A stretch of 64,000 nucleotides of DNA from the NCBI RefSeq assembly GCF_963576545.1, contig NW_026870571.1, forward strand, positions 34,379 through 98,378, written 5' to 3'. This DNA comes from Limanda limanda (Eukaryota; Chordata; Actinopteri; Pleuronectiformes; Pleuronectidae). Below the pieces are notes generated by a model. It saw only the letters and a list, made by a program, of their open reading frames with translations, was not told where the DNA came from and did no database searches. The first letter of the stretch is position 1. Each line of letters opens with the position of its first letter. Positions 49,001-62,343 of this stretch are shown piece by piece. The translations under genes and the position numbers were made by a program.

Positions 49001-51419
49001 AGAGCCTACTTGCAAGTCTCTCCGACCTTCACAAAAAAAGTTATTCAAGAATATCTCTTTCTCCTATGTGCTTTCATCCCTAACCCTAACCCTAACCCTT
49101 CCGAAAGTCGGAGAAGCTCAAGGATGGTACCGATCGATGCGCGCTACCCCATTTAGTGGGGGTAGAGCCTACTTGCAAGTCTCTCCGACCTTCACAAAAA
49201 AAGTTATTCAAGAATATCTCTTTCTCCTATGTGCTTTCATCCCTAACCCTAACCCTAACCCTTCCGAAAGTCGGAGAAGCTCAAGGATGGTACCGATCGA
49301 TGCGCGCTACCCCATTTAGTGGGGGTAGAGCCTACTTGCAAGTCTCTCCGACCTTCACAAAAAAAGTTATTCAAGAATATCTCTTTCTCCTATGTGCTTT
49401 CATCCCTAACCCTAACCCTAACCCTTCCGAAAGTCGGAGAAGCTCAAGGATGGTAACGATCGATGCGCGCTACCCCATTTAGTGGGGGTAGAGCCTACTT
49501 GCAAGTCTCTCCGACCTTCACAAAAAAAGTTATTCAAGAATATCTCTTTCTCCTATGTGCTTTCATCCCTAACCCTAACCCTAACCCTTCCGAAAGTCGG
49601 AGAAGCTCAAGGATGGTACCGATCGATGCGCGCTACCCCATTTAGTGGGGGTAGAGCCTACTTGCAAGTCTCTCCGACCTTCACAAAAAAAGTTATTCAA
49701 GAATATCTCCTCAGATTTGGGGGAATTTCGTCGGTCGACCTCTTCCGAAGGTCGTACAAGCTCGGGGATGGTACCAATCGATCTGCAGGACCCAAATTAG
49801 TCCAGATGCAACCACTTTCCAAGTCTCTCCGACCTTCACAAAAAAAGTTATTCAAGAATATCTCTTTCTCCTATGTGCTTTCATCCCTAACCCTAACCCT
49901 AACCCTTCCGAAAGTCGGAGAAGCTCAAGGATGGTACCGATCGATGCGCGCTACCCCATTTAGTGGGGGTAGAGCCTACTTGCAAGTCTCTCCGACCTTC
50001 ACAAAAAACGTTATTCAAGAATATCTCTTTCTCCTATGTGCTTTCATCCCTAACCCTAACCCTAACCCTTCCGAAAGTCGGAGAAGCTCAAGGATGGTAC
50101 CGATCGATGCGTGCTACCCCATTTAGTGGGGGTAGAGCCTACTTGCAAGTCTCTCCGACCTTCACAAAAAAAGTTATTCAAGAATATCTCCTCAGATTTG
50201 GGGGAATTTCGTCGGTCGACCTCTTCCGAAGGTCGTACAAGCTCGGGGATGGTACCAATCGATCTGCAGGACCCAAATTAGTCCAGATGCAACCACTTTC
50301 CAAGTCTCTCCGACCTTCACAAAAAAAGTTATTCAAGAATATCTCTTTCTCCTATGTGCTTTCATCCCTAACCCTAACCCTAACCCTTCCGAAAGTCGGA
50401 GAAGCTCAAGGATGGTACCGATCGATGTGCGCTACCCCATTTAGTGGGGGTAGAGCCTACTTGCAAGTCTCTCCGACCTTCACAAAAAAAGTTATTCAAG
50501 AATATCTCTTTCTCCTATGTGCTTTCATCCCTAACCCTAACCCTAACCCTTCCGAAAGTCGGAGAAGCTCAAGGATGGTACCGATCGATGCGCGCTACCC
50601 CATTTAGTGGGGGTAGAGCCTACTTGCAAGTCTCTCCGACCTTCACAAAAAAAGTTATTCAAGAATATCTCTTTCTCCTATGTGCTTTCATCCCTAACCC
50701 TAACCCTAACCCTTCCGAAAGTCGGAGAAGCTCAAGGATGGTACCGATCGATGCGCGCTACCCCATTTAGTGGGGGTAGAGCCTACTTGCAAGTCTCTCC
50801 GACCTTCACAAAAAAAGTTATTCAAGAATATCTCTTTCTCCTATGTGCTTTCATCCCTAACCCTAACCCTAACCCTTCCGAAAGTCGGAGAAGCTCAAGG
50901 ATGGTACCGATCGATGCGCGCTACCCCATTTAGTGGGGGTAGAGCCTACTTGCAAGTCTCTCCGACCTTCACAAAAAAAGTTATTCAAGAATATCTCTTT
51001 CTCCTATGTGCTTTCATCCCTAACCCTAACCCTAACCCTTCCGAAAGTCGGAGAAGCTCAAGGATGGTACCGATCGATGCGCGCTACCCCATTTAGTGGG
51101 GGTAGAGCCTACTTGCAAGTCTCTCCGACCTTCACAAAAAACGTTATTCAAGAATATCTCTTTCTCCTATGTGCTTTCATCCCTAACCCTAACCCTAACC
51201 CTTCCGAAAGTCGGAGAAGCTCAAGGATGGTACCGATCGATGCGCGCTACCCCATTTAGTGGGGGTAGAGCCTACTTGCAAGTCTCTCCGACCTTCACAA
51301 AAAAAGTTATTCAAGAATATCTCTTTCTCCTATGTGCTTTCATCCTCAACCCTAACCCTAACCCTTCCGAAAGTCGGAGAAGCTCAAGGATGGTACCGAT
51401 CGATGCGCGCTACCCCATT
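46095..51419 (+). repeat. 5.3-kb higher-order repeat, copy 1 (5,325 bp)
   Basis: B spacing 1296, 644, 638, 970, 481, 1296 bp. Starts with a B carrying AATCAATCC, then seven A monomers in a row (the longest A run seen). Markers with partners 5,325-5,331 bp on: GAGAGGCTC (G at 47670), second AATCAATCC B at 48673, GGTAACG A at 49317, AAAAAACG A at 49961. Private changes: GATGTGCGC near 47856 and 48019, ATCTCTGTCTCC near 48893, CATCCTCAACCC near 51343. Confidence 0.85.
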
Positions 51420-54400
51420 TAGTGGGGGTAGAGCCTACTTGCAAGTCTCTCCGACCTTCACAAAAAAAGTTATTCAAGAATATCTCCTCAGATTTGGGGG
51501 AATTTCGTCGGTCGACCTCTTCCGAAGGTCGTACAAGCTCGGGGATGGTACCAATCAATCCGCAGGACCCAAATTAGTCCAGATGCAACCACTTTCCAAG
51601 TCTCTCCGACCTTCACAAAAAAAGTTATTCAAGAATATCTCTTTCTCCTATGTGCTTTCATCCCTAACCCTAACCCTAACCCTTCCGAAAGTCGGAGAAG
51701 CTCAAGGATGGTACCGATCGATGCGCGCAACCCCATTTAGTGGGGGTAGAGCCTACTTGCAAGTCTCTCCGACCTTCACAAAAAAAGTTATTCAAGAATA
51801 TCTCTTTCTCCTATGTGCTTTCATCCCTAACCCTAACCCTAACCCTTCCGAAAGTCGGAGAAGCTCAAGGATGGTACCGATCGATGCGCGCTACCCCATT
51901 TAGTGGGGGTAGAGCCTACTTGCAAGTCTCTCCGACCTTCACAAAAAAAGTTATTCAAGAATATCTCTTTCTCCTATGTGCTTTCATCCCTAACCCTAAC
52001 CCTAACCCTTCCGAAAGTCGGAGAAGCTCAAGGATGGTACCGATCGATGCGCGCTACCCCATTTAGTGGGGGTAGAGCCTACTTGCAAGTCTCTCCGACC
52101 TTCACAAAAAAAGTTATTCAAGAATATCTCTTTCTCCTATGTGCTTTCATCCCTAACCCTAACCCTAACCCTTCCGAAAGTCGGAGAAGCTCAAGGATGG
52201 TACCGATCGATGCGCGCTACCCCATTTAGTGGGGGTAGAGCCTACTTGCAAGTCTCTCCGACCTTCACAAAAAAAGTTATTCAAGAATATCTCTTTCTCC
52301 TATGTGCTTTCATCCCTAACCCTAACCCTAACCCTTCCGAAAGTCGGAGAAGCTCAAGGATGGTACCGATCGATGCGCGCTACCCCATTTAGTGGGGGTA
52401 GAGCCTACTTGCAAGTCTCTCCGACCTTCACAAAAAAAGTTATTCAAGAATATCTCTTTCTCCTATGTGCTTTCATCCCTAACCCTAACCCTAACCCTTC
52501 CGAAAGTCGGAGAAGCTCAAGGATGGTACCGATCGATGCGCGCTACCCCATTTAGTGGGGGTAGAGCCTACTTGCAAGTCTCTCCGACCTTCACAAAAAA
52601 AGTTATTCAAGAATATCTCTTTCTCCTATGTGCTTTCATCCCTAACCCTAACCCTAACCCTTCCGAAAGTCGGAGAAGCTCAAAGATGGTACCGATCGAT
52701 GCGCGCTACCCCATTTAGTGGGGGTAGAGCCTACTTGCAAGTCTCTCCGACCTTCACAAAAAAAGTTATTCAAGAATATCTCCTCAGATTTGGGGGAATT
52801 TCGTCGGTCGACCTCTTCCGAAGGTCGTACAAGCTCGGGGATGGTACCAATCGATCTGCAGGACCCAAATTAGTCCAGATGCAACCACTTTCCAAGTCTC
52901 TCCGACCTTCACAAAAAAAGTTATTCAAGAATATCTCTTTCTCCTATGTGCTTTCATCCCTAACCCTAACCCTAACCCTTCCGAAAGTCGGAGAGGCTCA
53001 AGGATGGTACCGATCGATGCGCGCTACCCCATTTAGTGGGGGTAGAGCCTACTTGCAAGTCTCTCCGACCTTCACAAAAAAAGTTATTCAAGAATATCTC
53101 TTTCTCCTATGTGCTTTCATCCCTAACCCTAACCCTAACCCTTCCGAAAGTCGGAGAAGCTCAAGGATGGTACCGATCGATGCGCGCTACCCCATTTAGT
53201 GGGGGTAGAGCCTACTTGCAAGTCTCTCCGACCTTCACAAAAAAAGTTATTCAAGAATATCTCTTTCTCCTATGTGCTTTCATCCCTAACCCTAACCCTA
53301 ACCCTTCCGAAAGTCGGAGAAGCTCAAGGATGGTACCGATCGATGCGCGCTACCCCATTTAGTGGGGGTAGAGCCTACTTGCAAGTCTCTCCGACCTTCA
53401 CAAAAAAAGTTATTCAAGAATATCTCCTCAGATTTGGGGGAATTTCGTCGGTCGACCTCTTCCGAAGGTCGTACAAGCTCGGGGATGGTACCAATCGATC
53501 CGCAGGACCCAAATTAGTCCAGATGCAACTACTTTCCAAGTCTCTCCGACCTTCACAAAAAAAGTTATTCAAGAATATCTCTTTCTCCTATGTGCTTTCA
53601 TCCCTAACCCTAACCCTAACCCTTCCGAAAGTCGGAGAAGCTCAAGGATGGTACCGATCGATGCGCGCTACCCCATTTAGTGGGGGTAGAGCCTACTTGC
53701 AAGTCTCTCCGACCTTCACAAAAAAAGTTATTCAAGAATATCTCTTTCTCCTATGTGCTTTCATCCCTAACCCTAACCCTAACCCTTCCGAAAGTCGGAA
53801 AAGCTCAAAGATGGTACCGATCGATGCGCGCTACCCCATTTAGTGGGGGTAGAGCCTACTTGCAAGTCTCTCCGACCTTCACAAAAAAAGTTATTCAAGA
53901 ATATCTCTTTCTCCTATGTGCTTTCATCCCTAACCCTAACCCTAACCCTTCCGAAAGTCGGAGAAGCTCAAGGATGGTACCGATCGATGCGCGCTACCCC
54001 ATTTAGTGGGGGTAGAGCCTACTTGCAAGTCTCTCCGACCTTCACAAAAAAAGTTATTCAAGAATATCTCCTCAGATTTGGGGGAATTTCGTCGGTCGAC
54101 CTCTTCCGAAGGTCGTACAAGCTCGGGGATGGTACCAATCAATCCGCAGGACCCAAATTAGTCCAGATGCAACCACTTTCCAAGTCTCTCCGACCTTCAC
54201 AAAAAAAGTTATTCAAGAATATCTCTTTCTCCTATGTGCTTTCATCCCTAACCCTAACCCTAACCCTTCCGAAAGTCGGAGAAGCTCAAGGATGGTACCG
54301 ATCGATGCGCGCAACCCCATTTAGTGGGGGTAGAGCCTACTTGCAAGTCTCTCCGACCTTCACAAAAAAAGTTATTCAAGAATATCTCTTTCTCCTATGT

Positions 54401-56575
54401 GCTTTCATCCCTAACCCTAACCCTAACCCTTCCGAAAGTCGGAGAAGCTCAAGGATGGTACCGATCGATGCGCGCTACCCCATTTAGTGGGGGTAGAGCC
54501 TACTTGCAAGTCTCTCCGACCTTCACAAAAAAAGTTATTCAAGAATATCTCTTTCTCCTATGTGCTTTCATCCCTAACCCTAACCCTAACCCTTCCGAAA
54601 GTCGGAGAAGCTCAAGGATGGTACCGATCGATGCGCGCTACCCCATTTAGTGGGGGTAGAGCCTACTTGCAAGTCTCTCCGACCTTCACAAAAAAAGTTA
54701 TTCAAGAATATCTCTTTCTCCTATGTGCTTTCATCCCTAACCCTAACCCTAACCCTTCCGAAAGTCGGAGAAGCTCAAGGATGGTAACGATCGATGCGCG
54801 CTACCCCATTTAGTGGGGGTAGAGCCTACTTGCAAGTCTCTCCGACCTTCACAAAAAAAGTTATTCAAGAATATCTCTTTCTCCTATGTGCTTTCATCCC
54901 TAACCCTAACCCTAACCCTTCCGAAAGTCGGAGAAGCTCAAGGATGGTACCGATCGATGCGCGCTACCCCATTTAGTGGGGGTAGAGCCTACTTGCAAGT
55001 CTCTCCGACCTTCACAAAAAAAGTTATTCAAGAATATCTCCTCAGATTTGGGGGAATTTCGTCGGTCGACCTCTTCCGAAGGTCGTACAAGCTCGGGGAT
55101 GGTACCAATCGATCCGCAGGACCCAAATTAGTCCAGATGCAACCACTTTCCAAGTCTCTCCGACCTTCACAAAAAAAGTTATTCAAGAATATCTCTTTCT
55201 CCTATGTGCTTTCATCCCTAACCCTAACCCTAACCCTTCCGAAAGTCGGAGAAGCTCAAGGATGGTACCGATCGATGCGCGCTACCCCATTTAGTGGGGG
55301 TAGAGCCTACTTGCAAGTCTCTCCGACCTTCACAAAAAACGTTATTCAAGAATATCTCTTTCTCCTATGTGCTTTCATCCCTAACCCTAACCCTAACCCT
55401 TCCGAAAGTCGGAGAAGCTCAAGGATGGTACCGATCGATGCGCGCTACCCCATTTAGTGGGGGTAGAGCCTACTTGCAAGTCTCTCCGACCTTCACAAAA
55501 AAAGTTATTCAAGAATATCTCCTCAGATTTGGGGGAATTTCGTCGGTCGACCTCTTCCGAAGGTCGTACAAGCTCGGGGATGGTACCAATCGATCTGCAG
55601 GACCCAAATTAGTCCAGATGCAACCACTTTCCAAGTCTCTCCGACCTTCACAAAAAAAGATATTCAAGAATATCTCTTTCTCCTATGTGCTTTCATCCCT
55701 AACCCTAACCCTAACCCTTCCGAAAGTCGGAGAAGCTCAAGGATGGTACCGATCGATGCGCGCTACCCCATTTAGTGGGGGTAGAGCCTACTTGCAAGTC
55801 TCTCCGACCTTCACAAAAAAAGTTATTCAAGAATATCTCTTTCTCCTATGTGCTTTCATCCCTAACCCTAACCCTTCCGAAAGTCGGAGAAGCTCAAGGA
55901 TGGTACCGATCGATGCGTGCTACCCCATTTAGTGGGGGTAGAGCCTACTTGCAAGTCTCTCCGACCTTCACAAAAAAAGTTATTCAAGAATATCTCTTTC
56001 TCCTATGTGCTTTCATCCCTAACCCTAACCCTAACCCTTCCGAAAGTCGGAGAAGCTCAAGGATGGTACCAATCGATGCGCGCTACCCCATTTAGTGGGG
56101 GTAGAGCCTACTTGCAAGTCTCTCCGACCTTCACAAAAAAAGTTATTCAAGAATATCTCTTTCTCCTATGTGCTTTCATCCCTAACCCTAACCCTTCCGA
56201 AAGTCGGAGAAGCTCAAGGATGGTACCGATCGATGCGCGCTACCCCATTTAGTGGGGGTAGAGCCTACTTGCAAGTCTCTCCGACCTTCACAAAAAAAGT
56301 TATTCAAGAATATCTCTTTCTCCTATGTGCTTTCATCCCTAACCCTAACCCTAACCCTTCCGAAAGTCGGAGAAGCTCAAGGATGGTACCGATCGATGCG
56401 CGCTACCCCATTTAGTGGGGGTAGAGCCTACTTGCAAGTCTCTCCGACCTTCACAAAAAACGTTATTCAAGAATATCTCTTTCTCCTATGTGCTTTCATC
56501 CCTAACCCTAACCCTAACCCTTCCGAAAGTCGGAGAAGCTCAAGGATGGTACCGATCGATGCGCGCTACCCCATT
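51420..56575 (+). repeat. 5.3-kb higher-order repeat, copy 2 (5,156 bp)
   Basis: B spacing 1296, 644, 644, 970, 481, 1121 bp, starting with an AATCAATCC B and seven A monomers. GAGAGGCTC (G at 52995) lies exactly 5,325 bp after its partner; the GGTAACG A (54648) and second AATCAATCC B (54004) lie 5,331 bp after theirs, the 6-bp shift being one telomeric unit. The last A run is one monomer shorter and has two telomere-contracted monomers. Private changes include GATGCAACTACTTTCC near 53523, GTCGGAAAAGC near 53797 and AAAAAAAGATATTC near 55652. Confidence 0.84.
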
Positions 56576-57696
56576 TAGTGGGGGTAGAGCCTACTTGCAA
56601 GTCTCTCCGACCTTCACAAAAAAAGTTATTCAAGAATATCTCCTCAGATTTGGGGGAATTTCGTCGGTCGACCTCTTCCGAAGGTCGTACAAGCTCGGGG
56701 ATGGTACCAATCGATCCGCAGGACCCAAATTAGTCCAGATGCAACCACTTTCCAAGTCTCTCCGACCTTCACAAAAAAAGTTATTCAAGAATATCTCTTT
56801 CTCCTATGTGCTTTCATCCCTAACCCTAACCCTAACCCTTCCGAAAGTCGGAGAAGCTCAAGGATGGTACCGATCGATGCGCGCTACCCCATTTAGTGGG
56901 GGTAGAGCCTACTTGCAAGTCTCTCCGACCTTCACAAAAAACGTTATTCAAGAATATCTCTTTCTCCTATGTGCTTTCATCCCTAACCCTAACCCTAACC
57001 CTTCCGAAAGTCGGAGAAGCTCAAGGATGGTACCGATCGATGCGCGCTACCCCATTTAGTGGGGGTAGAGCCTACTTGCAAGTCTCTCCGACCTTCACAA
57101 AAAAAGTTATTCAAGAATATCTCTTTCTCCTATGTGCTTTCATCCCTAACCCTAACCCTAACCCTTCCGAAAGTCGGAGAAGCTCAAGGATGGTACCGAT
57201 CGATGCGCGCAACCCCATTTAGTGGGGGTAGAGCCTACTTGCAAGTCTCTCCGACCTTCACAAAAAAAGTTATTCAAGAATATCTCTTTCTCCTATGTGC
57301 TTTCATCCCTAACCCTAACCCTAACCCTTCCGAAAGTCGGAGAAGCTCAAGGATGGTACCGATCGATGCGCGCTACCCCATTTAGTGGGGGTAGAGCCTA
57401 CTTGCAAGTCTCTCCGACCTTCACAAAAAAAGTTATTCAAGAATATCTCTTTCTCCTATGTGCTTTCATCCCTAACCCTTCCGAAAGTCGGAGAGGCTCA
57501 AGGATGGTACCGATCGATGCGCGCTACCCCATTTAGTGGGGGTAGAGCCTACTTGCAAGTCTCTCCGACCTTCACAAAAAAAGTTATTCAAGAATATCTC
57601 TTTCTCCTATGTGCTTTCATCCCTAACCCTAACCCTAACCCTTCCGAAAGTCGGAGAAGCTCAAGGATGGTACCGATCGATGCGCGCTACCCCATT
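56576..57696 (+). repeat. Junction stretch before the distal long-range duplicate
   Basis: One B followed by seven A-type monomers, including the single 151-bp monomer. It resembles the start of another 5.3-kb HOR copy (GAGAGGCTC at 57495) interrupted by entry into the 43.6-kb-distant duplicate near 57697. Confidence 0.7.
57470..57478 (-). repeat. One-unit telomeric allele (151-bp A monomer)
   Basis: Only CCCTAACCC remains, making this the sole 151-bp A monomer (core phase 57405-57555). It also carries GAGAGGCTC at 57491-57499 in place of GAGAAGCTC, a variant otherwise seen only near 47670 and 52995. The loss of exactly 12 bp fits contraction by whole TTAGGG units. Confidence 0.9.
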
Positions 57697-60600
57697 TAGT
57701 GGGGGTAGAGCCTACTTGCAAGTCTCTCCGACCTTCACAAAAAACGTTATTCAAGAATATCTCTTTCTCCTATGTGCTTTCATCCCTAACCCTAACCCTA
57801 ACCCTTCCGAAAGTCGGAGAAGCTCAAGGATGGTACCGATCGATGCGCGCTACCCCATTTAGTGGGGGTAGAGCCTACTTGCAAGTCTCTCCGACCTTCA
57901 CAAAAAAAGTTATTCAAGAATATCTCCTCAGATTTGGGGGAATTTCGTCGGTCGACCTCTTCCGAAGGTCGTACAAGCTCGGGGATGGTACCAATCGATC
58001 CGCAGGACCCAAATTAGTCCAGATGCAACCACTTTCCAAGTCTCTCCGACCTTCACAAAAAAAGTTATTCAAGAATATCTCTTTCTCCTATGTGCTTTCA
58101 TCCCTAACCCTAACCCTAACCCTTCCGAAAGTCGGAGAAGCTCAAGGATGGTACCGATCGATGCGCGCTACCCCATTTAGTGGGGGTAGAGCCTACTTGC
58201 AAGTCTCTCCGACCTTCACAAAAAAAGTTATTCAAGAATATCTCTTTCTCCTATGTGCTTTCATCCCTAACCCTAACCCTAACCCTTCCGAAAGTCGGAG
58301 AAGCTCAAGGATGGTACTGATCGATGCGCGCTACCCCATTTAGTGGGGGTAGAGCCTACTTGCAAGTCTCTCCGACCTTCACAAAAAAAGTTATTCAAGA
58401 ATATCTCTTTCTCCTATGTGCTTTCATCCCTAACCCTAACCCTAACCCTTCCGAAAGTCGGAGAAGCTCAAGGATGGTACCGATCGATGCGCGTTACCCC
58501 ATTTAGTGGGGGTAGAGCCTACTTGCAAGTCTCTCGGACCTTCACAAAAAAAGTTATTCAAGAATATCTCTTTCTCCTATGTGCTTTCATCCCTAACCCT
58601 AACCCTTCCGAAAGTCGGAGAAGCTCAAGGATGGTACCGATCGATGCGCGCTACCCCATTTAGTGGGGGTAGAGCCTACTTGCAAGTCTCTTCGACCTTC
58701 ACAAAAAAAGTTATTCAAGAAAATCTCCTCAGATTTGGGGGAATTTCGTCGGTCGACCTCTTCCGAAGGTCGTACAAGCTCGGGGATGGTACCAATCGAT
58801 CTGCAGGACCCAAATTAGTCCAGATGCAACCACTTTCCAAGTCTCTCCGACCTTCACAAAAAAAGTTATTCAAGAATATCTCTTTCTCCTATGTGCTTTC
58901 ATCCCTAACCCTAACCCTAACCCTTCCGAAAGTCGGAGAAGCTCAAGGATGGTACCGATCGATGCGCGCTACCCCATTTAGTGGGGGTAGAGCCTACTTG
59001 CAAGTCTCTCCGACCTTCACAAAAGAAGTTATTCAAGAATATCTCTTTCTCCTATGTGCTTTCATCCCTAACCCTAACCCTAACCCTTCCGAAAGTCGGA
59101 GAAGCTCAAGGATGGTACCGATCGATGCGCGCTACCCCATTTAGTGGGGGTAGAGCCTACTTGCAAGTCTCTCCGACCTTCACAAAAAACGTTATTCAAG
59201 AATATCTCTTTCTCCTATGTGCTTTCATCCCTAACCCTAACCCTTCCGAAAGTCGGAGAAGCTCAAGGATGGTACCGATCGATGCGCGCTACCCCATTTA
59301 GTGGGGGTAGAGCCTACTTGCAAGTCTCTTCGACCTTCACAAAAAAAGTTATTCAAGAATATCTCCTCAGATTTGGGGGAATTTCGTCGGTCGACCTCTT
59401 CCGAAGGTCGTACAAGCTCGGGGATGGTACCAATCGATCTGCAGGACCCAAATTAGTCCAGATGCAACCACTTTCCAAGTCTCTCCGACCTTCACAAAAA
59501 AAGTTATTCAAGAATATCTCTTTCTCCTATGTGCTTTCATCCCTAACCCTAACCCTAACCCTTCCGAAAGTCGGAGAAGCTCAAGGATGGTACCGATCGA
59601 TGCGCGCTACCCCATTTAGTGGGGGTAGAGCCTACTTGCAAGTCTCTCCGACCTTCACAAAAAAAGTTATTCAAGAATATCTCTTTCTCCTATGTGCTTT
59701 CATCCCTAACCCTAACCCTAACCCTTCCGAAAGTCGGAGAAGCTCAAGGATGGTACCGATCGATGCGCGCTACCCCATTTAGTGGGGGTAGAGCCTACTT
59801 GCAAGTCTCTCCGACCTTCACAAAAAAAGTTATTCAAGAATATCTCTTTCTCCTATGTGCTTTCATCCCTAACCCTAACCCTAACCCTTCCGAAAGTCGG
59901 AGAAGCTCAAGGATGGTACTGATCGATGCGCGCAACCCCATTTAGTGGGGGTAGAGCCTACTTGCAAGTCTCTCCGACCTTCACAAAAAAAGTTATTCAA
60001 GAATATCTCCTCAGATTTGGGGGAATTTCGTCGGTCGACCTCTTTCGAAGGTCGTACAAGCTCGGGGATGGTACCAATCGATCCGCAGGACCCAAATTAG
60101 TCCAGATGCAACCACTTTCCAAGTCTCTCCGACCTTCACAAAAAAAGTTATTCAAGAATATCTCTTTCTCCTATGTGCTTTCATCCCTAACCCTAACCCT
60201 AACCCTTCCGAAAGTCGGAGAAGCTCAAGGATGGTACCGATCGATGCGCGCTACCCCATTTAGTGGGGGTAGAGCCTACTTGCAAGTCTCTCCGACCTTC
60301 ACAAAAAACGTTATTCAAGAATATCTCTTTCTCCTATGTGCTTTCATCCCTAACCCTAACCCTTCCGAAAGTCGGAGAAGCTCAAGGATGGTACCGATCG
60401 ATGCGCGCTACCCCATTTAGTGGGGGTAGAGCCTACTTGCAAGTCTCTTCGACCTTCACAAAAAAAGTTATTCAAGAATATCTCCTCAGATTTGGGGGAA
60501 TTTCGTCGGTCGACCTCTTCCGAAGGTCGTACAAGCTCGGGGATGGTACCAATCGATCTGCAGGACCCAAATTAGTCCAGATGCAACCACTTTCCAAGTC

Positions 60601-62343
60601 TCTCCGACCTTCAAAAAAAAAGTTATTCAAGAATATCTCTTTCTCCTATGTGCTTTCATCCCTAACCCTAACCCTAACCCTTCCGAAAGTCGGAGAAGCT
60701 CAAGGATGGTACCGATCGATGCGCGCTACCCCATTTAGTGGGGGTAGAGCCTACTTGCAAGTCTCTCCGACCTTCACAAAAAAAGTTATTCAAGAATATC
60801 TCTTTCTCCTATGTGCTTTCATCCCTAACCCTAACCCTAACCCTTCCGAAAGTCGGAGAAGCTCAAGGATGGTACCGATCGATGCGCGCTACCCCATTTA
60901 GTGGGGGTAGAGCCTACTTGCAAGTCTCTCCGACCTTCACAAAAAAAGTTATTCAAGAATATCTCTTTCTCCTATGTGCTTTCATCCCTAACCCTAACCC
61001 TTCCGAAAGTCGGAGAAGCTCAAGGATGGTACCGATCGATGCGCGCTACCCCATTTAGTGGGGGTAGAGCCTACTTGCAAGTCTCTCCGACCTTCACAAA
61101 AAAAGTTATTCAAGAATATCTCTTTCTCCTATGTGCTTTCATCCCTAACCCTAACCCTAACCCTTCCGAAAGTCGGAGAAGCTCAAGGATGGTACCGATC
61201 GATGCGCGCTACCCCATTTAGTGGGGGTAGAGCCTACTTGCAAGTCTCTCCGACCTTCACAAAAAAAGTTATTCAAGAATATCTCCTCAGATTTGGGGGA
61301 ATTTCGTCGGTCGACCTCTTCCGAAGGTCGTACAAGCTCGGGGATGGTACCAATCGATCCGCAGGACCCAAATTAGTCCAGATGCAACCACTTTCCAAGT
61401 CTCTCCGACCTTCACAAAAAAAGTTATTCAAGAATATCTCTTTCTCCTATGTGCTTTCATCCCTAACCCTAACCCTAACCCTTCCGAAAGTCGGAGAAGC
61501 TCAAGGATGGTACCGATCGATGCGCGCAACCCCATTTAGTGGGGGTAGAGCCTACTTGCAAGTCTCTCCGACCTTCACAAAAAAAGTTATTCAAGAATAT
61601 CTCTTTCTCCTATGTGCTTTCATCCCTAACCCTAACCCTAACCCTTCCGAAAGTCGGAGAAGCTCAAGGATGGTACCGATCGATGCGCGCTACCCCATTT
61701 AGTGGGGGTAGAGCCTACTTGCAAGTCTCTCCGACCTTCACAAAAAAAGTTATTCAAGAATATCTCTTTCTCCTATGTGCTTTCATCCCTAACCCTAACC
61801 CTAACCCTTCCGAAAGTCGGAGAAGCTCAAGGATGGTACCGATCGATGCGCGCTACCCCATTTAGTGGGGGTAGAGCCTACTTGCAAGTCTCTCCGACCT
61901 TCACAAAAAAAGTTATTCAAGAATATCTCCTCAGATTTGGGGGAATTTCGTCGGTCGACCTCTTCCGAAGGTCGTACAAGCTCGGGGATGGTACCAATCG
62001 ATCCGCAGGACCCAATTTAGTCCAGATGCAACCACTTTCCAAGTCTCTCCGACCTTCACAAAAAAAGTTATTCAAGAATATCTCTTTCTCCTATGTGCTT
62101 TCATCCCTAACCCTAACCCTAACCCTTCCGAAAGTCGGAGAAGCTCAAGGATGGTACCGATCGATGCGCGCAACCCCATTTAGTGGGGGTAGAGCCTACT
62201 TGCAAGTCTCTCCGACCTTCACAAAAAAAGTTATTCAAGAATATCTCTTTCTCCTATGTGCTTTCATCCCTAACCCTAACCCTAACCCTTCCGAAAGTCG
62301 GAGAAGCTCAAGGATGGTACCGATCGATGCGCGCTACCCCATT
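57697..62343 (+). repeat. Long-range duplicate, distal copy (partner 14108-18754)
   Basis: Monomer order, telomere contractions and private alleles match the proximal copy at a constant 43,589-bp offset: GAAAATCTCC near 58720, AAAAGAAGTT at 59021-59030, expanded A-tract near 60613, CCCAATTTAG at 62011-62020. It sits between unrelated HOR families on its left and right in the window, so it interrupts the local pattern. Confidence 0.9.
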
